A stretch of 5,676 bases of DNA. Origin: CAZIWX01 sp964543125. GTDB lineage: Bacteria; Fidelibacterota; UBA8477. A program made the translations under genes and the position numbers. Position 1 is the first letter of the stretch. Each line of letters starts with the position of its first letter. Below the pieces are notes generated by a model that saw nothing but the letters and a program-made list of their open reading frames with translations, ran no database searches and was not told where the DNA came from. The stretch spans positions 1 through 5,676 of the forward strand of contig CAZIWX010000143.1 in NCBI GenBank assembly GCA_964543125.1, written 5' to 3'. Shown here piece after piece: positions 1-5,676 of the stretch.

Positions 1-1
1 G

Positions 2-3000
2 TTAGGTGTACCATACATTTTTTGAGCCGTACTGATCCTTCAGGTTTGCCAAAAAATCACCATTGGCCGACACGTGGATACTCTTGGCCAGGATAATTTT
101 TTCCGTCGATTTGGGGTGGCGCAGATGCAATATAAGTTGGCACGGTCCGGCATAGCGATTGGCCAATTGATGCAAGACATCCATATCATGGGTGGACCGT
201 TCCAGCGGGTTGAAAGCCAGGTGGATTTGACGCGAAAATGTATTCCGGGCTTCCTCGATCTTAAGTACCTGACTCACCATGATTTTCAGATCGTCGGCAC
301 TGCGCCGGGAAATCGTCCCCTCGATGAATACCAGGGCATCATTATAAATGAACTGCCGGTATTTCTCGAAGGGGTCGGCAAAAACCAGGCATTCGATGAA
401 TCCATCCAAACCATTGAGGGTGAAGAACGCCATTTGCTGGCCTTTACGATCGAAGTGGAGTTTCAGGTTGGAGATGAGTCCACCCACCTTGACTTCATCA
501 CCATCTTTAACCGTTTCCAAATTTTCAATGTCCAGTGTTGAAAACGCCCGCACCTCATCTTCGAATCCTTCCAGGGGATGCCCCGTGAGATAAAACCCGA
601 TGGCTTCTTTTTCCCGGTTCAGCTTGTCCATGGCATTCCATTCACCCAGGCTGTCCAGTTCCGGGGGTCGAACGGTTTCCGGCCTACCGCCGGTTCCGAA
701 CAAATCCGTTTGGTCGGTATTTTTCAGGGCTTGGACGCGTTGTCCGTGGGATAATGCCGCTTCAAGAGCGGCAAATTTTTCCTGACGGGTTCCCGGTAAA
801 TCATCCATGGCTCCCGAAGTTACCAGGTTTTCCAAAACACCCTTGTTGATGACGTGGCTGTCGATGCGGGAGGTAAAATCAAACAGATCGGAGTAGGGGC
901 CATTGTTTTCCCGCTCCTCCAGAATGGCTTCCGCTGTTTTGGAACCCACTTTTTTGATGGCGTTCAGCCCGAATAAGATGGAATCCTCATCCCCGGGGAA
1001 AAATCGGGCATGGGAACGATTCAGGTTGGCAGGTTCCACCGTGATGCCCATGTTTCTACATTCGTTGAGGAACAACAGAATTTTTTTCGAATCGTCCTTT
1101 TCCGAGGTCAGGTTGGCCGCCATAAATTCCACCGGATAATAGCGCTTTAACCAGGCTGTACGATAGGCTACCAGTGAGTAAGCAGTAGAATGAGACTTGT
1201 TAAATCCGTACTTGGCGAATTTTTCGATCAAATCCCAGATATCCCGGGCTAATTTTGGATTAATACCTTTCTTTTGGGCGCCTTCGATGAACTTGATCTT
1301 CATCTTGTCCATCAAACCCTTGTCTTTCTTGCCCATGGCCCGGCGCATAATATCCGCCTGGGAAAGTGTGAGACCGGCAATCCCCGATCCCAATTGCATC
1401 ACCTGTTCCTGATACACAATAATGCCATAGGTATCCTCCAGGATTTTTTCCATAATGGGATGGAGATATTGGATTTTTTGTTCGCCGTGTTTCCGGGAAA
1501 TAAAATCATTGATATTGCCCATGGGACCCGGCCGATACAGGGCATTCATGGCGATGAGGTCTTCAATGACGGTAGGCTTGAGTTTTTTCAAATACTCACG
1601 CATCCCGGAAGACTCAAACTGGAACAAACCGATGGTATTCCCTTCACCGAAAATTTTGAAAACCTCCGGATCATCCAGGGGAATATTTTCAATGTCAACC
1701 TCAATGCCCCGGAATTTCTTGATGAGCCGGACGGCGTCGTTGATCACGGTGAGGGTCCGCAATCCCAGGAAGTCCATCTTGATCAATCCCACCGCTTCCA
1801 GCGCTTTCATATCGTATTGGGACATGATGGTATTCTCACCGGCTGGTTTATACAGCGGAACATAATCGGTGAGTTTCCCCGGTGCGATCACCACGCCGGC
1901 GGCATGTTTGCCCGCATTCCGGTTCATGCCTTCCAGCACCTGGGAATATTCAAAAAGCTTCTGGTGAACTTCATCCACTTCGGAAGCTTTCTTCAGATCC
2001 GGGCTTTTCTCCAGTGCATTTTTAAGTTTAATGCCCAGTTCTTCCGGCACCAGCTTAGCTACCCGGTCGGTTTCCCGAATGGGCATTTCCAGCACCCGGC
2101 CCACGTCGCGGATGACAGCCCGGGCTTTTAATTTGTTAAAGGAGATGATCTGGGCCACGGAATCGTTACCATAAAGCTGGCGAATATAGTCGATCACTTC
2201 CCCACGCCGGTCGTAACAAAAATCCACATCGATATCGGGCATGGATACCCGCTCAGGATTCAGAAATCGCTCAAACAGCAGGTTGTACCGCAGGGGGTCC
2301 AGGTCCGTGATGCGCAGGGCGTAGGCTACCAGCGACCCGGCCGCTGAACCGCGTCCCGGTCCCACGGGAATACCATTATGTTTGGCATAGAGTATGAAAT
2401 CCTGCGTGATTAGGAAGTAACCGGGAAAACCCATTTTCTGGATGACGCCCAATTCGAACTCAAGACGTTCTTTATACCGGCTGTCCGCGTGTGGAACGCG
2501 TTCGTAAAGACCTTCCCGGGCTCTTTTTTCAAGATATTCATCCAGTGTGACAACTCCGGCGTCCCGGGGAATCGGGAAATCAGGCATGTGATATTGACCC
2601 AGTTTCAATTCAAAATTGCACATCTCGGCAATGCGCAGCGTATTCTCTACAGCCTCTGGTACATCGTTGAAGAGTTCGGCCATCGCCTTGGTTGACTTGA
2701 TGTAAATATCCTTGGTGTCGTACTTCAGCCGTTTGGTATCGCTGATGTACTTGCCGTGCCCGATACAGATCAGGGCATCGTGCGCCAGATAATGGGCCGG
2801 GTCTACGTAGTGGGCGTCATTGGTGGCTACCAGCGGAATACCGGTGTCAGCGGAAATTTTCCGGACGACCTGACGGGCAATGGCTTCACGTTCGATGTCC
2901 TGACCGGCCAGAGTCCGATGGCGTTGTAATTCCAGGTAAAAATTTCCATCACCAAAAATTTCGTAATACTCCAAAGCTGATGCTTGGGCTTTGTCATAGT

Positions 3001-3454
3001 CGCCCTGGGAAGCCGCGTAGGTGACCTCGCCATTCAGGCAGGCGGTACTGGCAATGAGACCTTCCGAGTGTTCACGCAAAGCATTCTTGTCCACCCGGGG
3101 TTTGAAGTAAAACCCGTCCAGATAACCCATGGAGGTGAGCTGCATGAGATTTTTGTAGCCAATTTCGTTTTTGGCCAATAATACCAAATGATAATTGCGT
3201 TTACCTTCACGGGACGACGATTTATCGGTCATTTTGCCCGGGCTGATATAGGCCTCGCACCCGATGATAGGTTTGATACCCCGGGCTTTGGCTTTTTTAT
3301 AGAATTCCACCGCGCCGAACATGTTGCCATGATCGGTAAGAGCGAAGGCCTTTTGACCCAACCGGGCTACGGTATCCACGATCTGATCAATCTTGGCGGC
3401 GCCATCCAGCAGCGAATAATGGGAATGGTTGTGAAGATGAACGAATTCAGGCAT
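2..3454 (-). CDS. dnaE: DNA polymerase III subunit alpha (DnaE), complete
   Basis: This is the catalytic subunit of the replicative DNA polymerase, 1150 residues, close to the usual DnaE1 length of about 1150-1180. An N-terminal PHP domain covers roughly residues 4-280. It keeps the likely metal ligands H6, H8, H10, D41-H42, E67, H89, C139, D213 and H215, so a metal-dependent proofreading nuclease is plausible. The polymerase core follows, with the glycine-rich GPGRGSAAGSL (366-375), the catalytic aspartates D407 and D409 in PDIDVDF, and D561 in KMDFLGLRTLT. A helix-hairpin-helix lies near 827-850, and a QTDLF sliding-clamp motif at 915-919. An OB fold spans about 988-1060, then a short C-terminal domain that probably contacts the clamp loader. 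There is no inserted DnaQ-type exonuclease, so this is not PolC. The ATG start is supported by AGGA six bases upstream and by the PHP beta strand beginning at once. The TAA stop lies at bases 2-4. No frameshift or missing key residue was seen. The identity is certain. Confidence 0.98.
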   Translation of the reverse strand: MPEFVHLHNHSHYSLLDGAAKIDQIVDTVARLGQKAFALTDHGNMFGAVEFYKKAKARGIKPIIGCEAYISPGKMTDKSSSREGKRNYHLVLLAKNEIGYKNLMQLTSMGYLDGFYFKPRVDKNALREHSEGLIASTACLNGEVTYAASQGDYDKAQASALEYYEIFGDGNFYLELQRHRTLAGQDIEREAIARQVVRKISADTGIPLVATNDAHYVDPAHYLAHDALICIGHGKYISDTKRLKYDTKDIYIKSTKAMAELFNDVPEAVENTLRIAEMCNFELKLGQYHMPDFPIPRDAGVVTLDEYLEKRAREGLYERVPHADSRYKERLEFELGVIQKMGFPGYFLITQDFILYAKHNGIPVGPGRGSAAGSLVAYALRITDLDPLRYNLLFERFLNPERVSMPDIDVDFCYDRRGEVIDYIRQLYGNDSVAQIISFNKLKARAVIRDVGRVLEMPIRETDRVAKLVPEELGIKLKNALEKSPDLKKASEVDEVHQKLFEYSQVLEGMNRNAGKHAAGVVIAPGKLTDYVPLYKPAGENTIMSQYDMKALEAVGLIKMDFLGLRTLTVINDAVRLIKKFRGIEVDIENIPLDDPEVFKIFGEGNTIGLFQFESSGMREYLKKLKPTVIEDLIAMNALYRPGPMGNINDFISRKHGEQKIQYLHPIMEKILEDTYGIIVYQEQVMQLGSGIAGLTLSQADIMRRAMGKKDKGLMDKMKIKFIEGAQKKGINPKLARDIWDLIEKFAKYGFNKSHSTAYSLVAYRTAWLKRYYPVEFMAANLTSEKDDSKKILLFLNECRNMGITVEPANLNRSHARFFPGDEDSILFGLNAIKKVGSKTAEAILEERENNGPYSDLFDFTSRIDSHVINKGVLENLVTSGAMDDLPGTRQEKFAALEAALSHGQRVQALKNTDQTDLFGTGGRPETVRPPELDSLGEWNAMDKLNREKEAIGFYLTGHPLEGFEDEVRAFSTLDIENLETVKDGDEVKVGGLISNLKLHFDRKGQQMAFFTLNGLDGFIECLVFADPFEKYRQFIYNDALVFIEGTISRRSADDLKIMVSQVLKIEEARNTFSRQIHLAFNPLERSTHDMDVLHQLANRYAGPCQLILHLRHPKSTEKIILAKSIHVSANGDFLANLKDQYGSKNVWYT

Positions 3455-3460
3455 TAAGGA

Positions 3461-3464
3461 TCCT
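3461..3464 (-). promoter_or_regulatory. Ribosome-binding site of dnaE
   Basis: AGGA on the minus strand ends six bases before the ATG at 3454, which is optimal Shine-Dalgarno spacing. It sits inside the palindrome AGGATCCT (3457-3464). The 83-base gap between the prenyltransferase stop and dnaE shows no stem followed by a T-run. Only a weak CTGCC/GGCAG pairing at 3481-3501 was found. Read-through from the upstream genes is therefore possible. Confidence 0.7.
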
Positions 3465-3537
3465 GTTGGTTGATAGTCGTCTGCCGGAATCAGGGTGGCA
3501 GCGGAGCTGTTAAATCAGTCTAATCACTTCGTGGGAT

Positions 3538-4374
3538 TTAACCACCGAGCAGTATCGCCAGCAAGCCCGCAAAGATGTCGTATTTCAACAACAATTGGAC
3601 CCGCCGAAAGGTAGGCCGGGCTGGCCTAAACCACATAAATATCAACGCACTAAGTAGTGGCACATTAACACCCACGATCACAAAAATCAAGTATGTGGTA
3701 TTATATACGTGAAGCCAGTAGGGTAAAAGGTCGGCGATGAGAAATAATGCCGTGAACAGGGTGACCAAGCGCAGTGTTTCGGTTTGACCCCACACAATGG
3801 GCAGCGTGCGGGCGCCCTGGCTGGTGTCGCCGGTTTGGTCCTCCAGATCCTTCACCAGCTCGCGAATAATGGTGAATCCAAACGCTAAACCAACCAAAGG
3901 CAGCATGGCTTTAAAATTACCGAACGCGGCCCCCACATACACAAAGACCAGCGCCAGCATGCCCGACACGATCAGATTTCCGATGAGCGGCCTGCGTTTG
4001 AACCAGATCGAATAGCTCACCAATAGCGGCGTGGCGATGAAGGCCGTGATCATCAGCGTTTGCCAGTTGATGAACGCGGAGGCTATAATTCCGGCCGCAA
4101 AAAGAAGGCTGGTATAACCCCAAGCTTGGTTGATGGATATTTTTCCGGCCGGCAGGGGCCGGTCAGGACGATTGATTTTATCGATTTTTAGATCATAGAT
4201 ATCGTTGATCACATTTCCGGCGCCGTTGATGCAAATAACGGAAATAAGCAACATAACCAGCGTTTGTGTTTGATCGAATCCCGCGAGAAGATAGACGGCT
4301 AACAGGACCGCGAGGATTGCCTGGAACAGATTGAGGGGACGCAGAATACGCAGCCAGGGCATGGAATTCTTCAA
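3538..4374 (-). CDS. UbiA-superfamily prenyltransferase, DGGGP synthase-like
   Basis: An integral membrane enzyme of 278 residues that should transfer a prenyl chain from a prenyl diphosphate to an acceptor. Both Mg-diphosphate motifs of the UbiA family are intact: NDxxDxxxD at N57-D65 followed by INRPDRPLPAG (67-77), and DxxDxxxD at D176, D179 and D183. A connecting Y121/K126 segment and about nine hydrophobic helices fit the family fold, and the length is typical (270-300). The INRPDRPLPAG signature and overall pattern recall digeranylgeranylglyceryl-phosphate synthases and homologues in FCB bacteria more than UbiA/MenA. Chlorophyll synthase-like or other quinone or heme prenyltransferases are alternatives, so the substrate is unproven. 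The start chosen is TTG at 4374, which overlaps the prmC stop (TTGA). An ATG at 4362 (274 residues) with a weak GAAG ahead of it is an equally reasonable start. It probably forms an operon with prmC. The family is certain, the subfamily only inferred. Confidence 0.9.
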   Translation of the reverse strand: MKNSMPWLRILRPLNLFQAILAVLLAVYLLAGFDQTQTLVMLLISVICINGAGNVINDIYDLKIDKINRPDRPLPAGKISINQAWGYTSLLFAAGIIASAFINWQTLMITAFIATPLLVSYSIWFKRRPLIGNLIVSGMLALVFVYVGAAFGNFKAMLPLVGLAFGFTIIRELVKDLEDQTGDTSQGARTLPIVWGQTETLRLVTLFTALFLIADLLPYWLHVYNTTYLIFVIVGVNVPLLSALIFMWFRPARPTFRRVQLLLKYDIFAGLLAILLGG

Positions 4375-5243
4375 CTTATATAGCGCCCGCTGATAAGGCG
4401 CGGATGACCGGCATAATCCCGGGTGATTTCCAGCTTGGCAAAGCCGGCTTCCATGAACACATTTAGCAGGGATTTTTCCTGTGGTTCACCGCCAAACTCA
4501 AAAACAAACCGTCCCCCGGATTTGAGCAGGCGGGGCAGAATCTCCGCAAAACGCCGGTAGAATTCCAAGCCGTCATGGGAATCAAAAAGGGCCTCCGGCG
4601 GCTCGAAATCGATGACCTCTTTTTGTAAAGCCGGTTTTTCGCCGGTGCTGACATAGGGCGGATTGGACACGACCAAATCGACGCGCTCCTGAATTTTCGG
4701 CAGGGTTTTGAGTATGTCGAATTTACGCAAAGTGATTTGATCCGCTAACTGGTGAGAGGTCACATTTTCCCGAGCCAGGTCTAACGCAACCTGGCTCACA
4801 TCCAGAGCCAATATTTTTATCGCCGTCAGTTCCTTGGCCAGCGCAATGGCAATACAGCCCGTCCCGGTGCCAATATCAATGACGCGCGGCTGTGCCAGAT
4901 TACGCAGCAGCTCCAGGGCTTTTTCCACCAGTAATTCCGTTTCCGGCCGGGGAATCAGGGCCGCTTTAGAGGTAGCGATACGATGTCCCCTGAATTCGGT
5001 GTAGCCCAGGATATGTTGCAACGGCTCACGAGTACCCCGGCGTTTTAAAAGCGCCCGAAAATCACTTAACTCCATCTCCGTAAGAGGTTGTTCAAACGCC
5101 ACATACAAGCCCACCCGATCTTTGTGGAGGACTTCCGCCAGGAGATATTCGGCATCCAGCCGCGGGTCGGGAATTCCCCGCTCAGCCAGCCATTTTTCAC
5201 TGGTTGTTATCAGCTCAAGTACGCGCCACGGGGCCATGCTCAA
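4371..5243 (-). CDS. prmC: Peptide chain release factor N5-glutamine methyltransferase (PrmC/HemK)
   Basis: A cytoplasmic enzyme that uses S-adenosylmethionine to methylate the glutamine of the GGQ motif in release factors RF1 and RF2, which is needed for efficient termination. It has 290 residues from the chosen start, against about 280 for the family. A helical N-terminal substrate-recognition domain (about 1-90) carries RLDAEYLLAEVL and EPLQHILGYTEFRG. The linker IPRPETELLVE (97-107) leads into the Rossmann methyltransferase domain with DIGTGTGCIAIA (123-134), an acidic residue for the SAM ribose (D148), the catalytic NPPY (194-197), and EPPEALFDSHDGL (214-226). All hallmark motifs are present. 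The start is uncertain. TTG at 5243 lies six bases after a strong GGAAGGA, ATG at 5237 lies twelve bases after it, and the longest frame from TTG at 5258 has no site upstream. No prfA, its frequent neighbour, lies in the 430 bases upstream. The stop overlaps the prenyltransferase start. Confidence 0.96.
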   Translation of the reverse strand: MSMAPWRVLELITTSEKWLAERGIPDPRLDAEYLLAEVLHKDRVGLYVAFEQPLTEMELSDFRALLKRRGTREPLQHILGYTEFRGHRIATSKAALIPRPETELLVEKALELLRNLAQPRVIDIGTGTGCIAIALAKELTAIKILALDVSQVALDLARENVTSHQLADQITLRKFDILKTLPKIQERVDLVVSNPPYVSTGEKPALQKEVIDFEPPEALFDSHDGLEFYRRFAEILPRLLKSGGRFVFEFGGEPQEKSLLNVFMEAGFAKLEITRDYAGHPRLISGRYIS

Positions 5244-5249
5244 GTATAA

Positions 5250-5256
5250 TCCTTCC
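5250..5256 (-). promoter_or_regulatory. Ribosome-binding site of prmC
   Basis: GGAAGGA on the minus strand is the strongest Shine-Dalgarno match in the window. Its spacing is six bases to TTG at 5243 and twelve to ATG at 5237. It lies inside the longer frame that begins at 5258, which argues against that more upstream start. Confidence 0.7.
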
Positions 5257-5307
5257 AATTAAAAAAGTGTAGTGCGAAACCGGTGATTCAGCCGCACGGG
5301 CACCCAG

Positions 5308-5326
5308 TTCCGGCAAACCACCGGAA
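5308..5326. repeat. Inverted repeat in the prmC leader
   Basis: TTCCGG and CCGGAA form a perfect six-base-pair stem around a seven-base loop. There is no T-run on either side, so it does not look like an intrinsic terminator. It lies about 65 bases upstream of the prmC start and could be a leader hairpin or a binding site for a dimeric regulator. CCGG is frequent in this genome, so chance is possible. Confidence 0.4.
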
Positions 5327-5475
5327 AACATATTAATTAGCATTCAACCTATGACCAAACCCATCCTGAAAAAACTTCGCCCCCGTCTTTCTTAAAAATT
5401 CGAAGGCGTTTCAATTCGTATTTCAAATTAATCCGCCTGCTGGAGGTGTCGACCGGTTTGAATGATGCTGAAAAA

Positions 5476-5676
5476 TCACTCAGCCGGCGTGATGGGGATT
5501 GCCAGGGGGATGTAACCGCGCTTTTTGCTGAATGCGCTATAAACCGGAATCCGGGTTCCGGCTTTTTCGTATTGGTCACACTGGCTTGAAATAATATATT
5601 CGCCCGCTGTTTGTAGCTTGGGCGTTTGGCTTCCCGGCTCTCGCCGGGAGTTGGAGCGCGGTTGATAAACGGGCAC
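5476..5676 (-). CDS. Weak open frame, possible C-terminal part of a small unknown protein
   Basis: An open frame of 66 codons enters from the right edge and ends with TGA at 5476. The GTG at the edge need not be its true start. Codon use resembles that of the neighbouring genes and the product is polar, with no membrane segment. The segment around AGTRIPVYSAFSKKRGY is faintly like the second half of small zinc-ribbon proteins, but the expected cysteines are replaced and only one cysteine is present. Against it being a gene: three strong inverted repeats lie inside it, it is short, and no family is recognised. It could be a real tail, a decayed gene or chance. Confidence 0.25.
   Translation of the reverse strand: MPVYQPRSNSRREPGSQTPKLQTAGEYIISSQCDQYEKAGTRIPVYSAFSKKRGYIPLAIPITPAE
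5544..5567 (+). terminator. Possible intrinsic terminator
   Basis: CCGGAA, a six-base loop region and TTCCGG form a perfect six-pair stem, extendable by a T-G wobble to a four-base loop. On the plus strand it is followed directly by CTTTTT. On the minus strand the stem is followed only by TTTAT. No plus-strand gene was identified just upstream for it to end. It could instead act weakly on minus-strand transcription coming from beyond the right edge, or be part of the open frame ending at 5476. Confidence 0.35.
5601..5649 (-). repeat. Two tandem hairpins near the right edge
   Basis: On the minus strand, CCCGGC-GAGA-GCCGGG (within 5632-5649, seven pairs counting the closing T/A pair) makes a perfect stem with a GNRA-type tetraloop. 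After a short linker, CGCCC/GGGCG with an inner GCT/AGC (5601-5624) makes a second stem with a two-base bulge and a six-base loop. Both could form in one minus-strand RNA upstream of prmC. I could not match the arrangement to a known riboswitch or small RNA. Confidence 0.4.

Larger units (their letters stand above)
5259..5676. other. Region upstream of prmC without a firm gene
   Basis: No recognisable protein or RNA gene could be assigned to these 418 bases. They hold three compact inverted repeats (5308-5326, 5544-5561 and the pair 5601-5649), and an AT-rich patch around 5330-5340. A minus-strand open frame ends at 5476 and runs past the right edge. The prmC promoter should lie here if prmC is first in its operon. 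The best candidate is TTGGTC (5353-5358), a 17-base spacer and TAATAT (5330-5335), which matches consensus at only 3 and 4 of 6 positions, so it is not called as a promoter. Confidence 0.5.

Noticed and set aside
1274..2131. Long plus-strand open frame (285 codons) and several shorter plus-strand frames opposite dnaE
   Set aside because: They lie wholly antisense to a highly conserved, complete dnaE. Their products show no recognisable domains and a composition typical of shadow frames.
3481..3501. CTGCC/GGCAG pairing between the prenyltransferase and dnaE as a terminator
   Set aside because: The stem has only five pairs around an eleven-base loop and no T-run follows on the minus strand.
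5242..5247. TATACT just before the prmC start, as a -10 box giving a leaderless mRNA
   Set aside because: There is no good -35 element 17-18 bases upstream, and a strong Shine-Dalgarno sequence directly ahead argues that the message has a leader.
5330..5358. TTGGTC - 17 bases - TAATAT as the prmC promoter
   Set aside because: Only 3 of 6 and 4 of 6 positions match the consensus in an AT-rich patch. It is also not known whether this organism's main sigma factor uses that consensus.
5349..5579. Minus-strand open frame of 76 codons upstream of prmC
   Set aside because: It overlaps the other weak frame ending at 5476, has no recognisable motif and no clear ribosome-binding site, and contains the inverted repeat at 5544-5561.
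5590..5676. Cyclic-di-GMP (GEMM-type) riboswitch suggested by a GNRA-capped stem followed by a GCCAAACGCCC-like stretch
   Set aside because: The conserved bases between the two stems and the tetraloop receptor of that riboswitch could not be found. The likeness is limited to a generic hairpin pair.

Overview
This window carries three complete protein-coding genes, all on the minus strand and read from right to left. In order of transcription they are prmC (release-factor glutamine methyltransferase), a UbiA-superfamily membrane prenyltransferase, and dnaE (DNA polymerase III alpha subunit). Together they fill about 5.2 kb. The only sizeable stretch without a firm gene is the last ~420 bases on the right, upstream of prmC.

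Layout. 2-3454: dnaE, complete, with its stop codon at the extreme left edge. 3455-3537: a short gap holding the dnaE ribosome-binding site and no convincing terminator. 3538-4374: the prenyltransferase. 4371-5243: prmC, whose stop codon overlaps the putative TTG start of the prenyltransferase. 5244-5676: the prmC leader. It holds three GC-rich inverted repeats, a poor promoter candidate, and a weak open frame that runs into the right edge and may be the tail of a small protein or chance.

Organism. The genes are bacterial: DnaE of the stand-alone type and PrmC. Base composition is moderate, about half G+C, with ordinary codon use throughout. The DnaE has an apparently intact metal-binding PHP domain, unlike gammaproteobacterial DnaE. 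The prenyltransferase looks most like the digeranylgeranylglyceryl-phosphate (DGGGP) synthase branch of the UbiA family. In bacteria this branch is reported mainly from the Fibrobacteres-Chlorobi-Bacteroidetes (FCB) superphylum and related candidate phyla. An FCB-type bacterium (for example Calditrichota, Ignavibacteria or Marinimicrobia-like) is my best guess, but it is an inference from memory of motifs, not a search result.

How the genes fit together. PrmC modifies the release factors that end translation, DnaE replicates the chromosome, and the UbiA enzyme acts on isoprenoids in the membrane. They share no pathway. Co-orientation and tight spacing suggest a housekeeping transcription unit with translational coupling between prmC and the prenyltransferase. 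I see no mobile element, CRISPR array, tRNA, rRNA or defence system. The most unusual points are the archaeal-lipid-like prenyltransferase and the hairpin-rich leader at the right edge.
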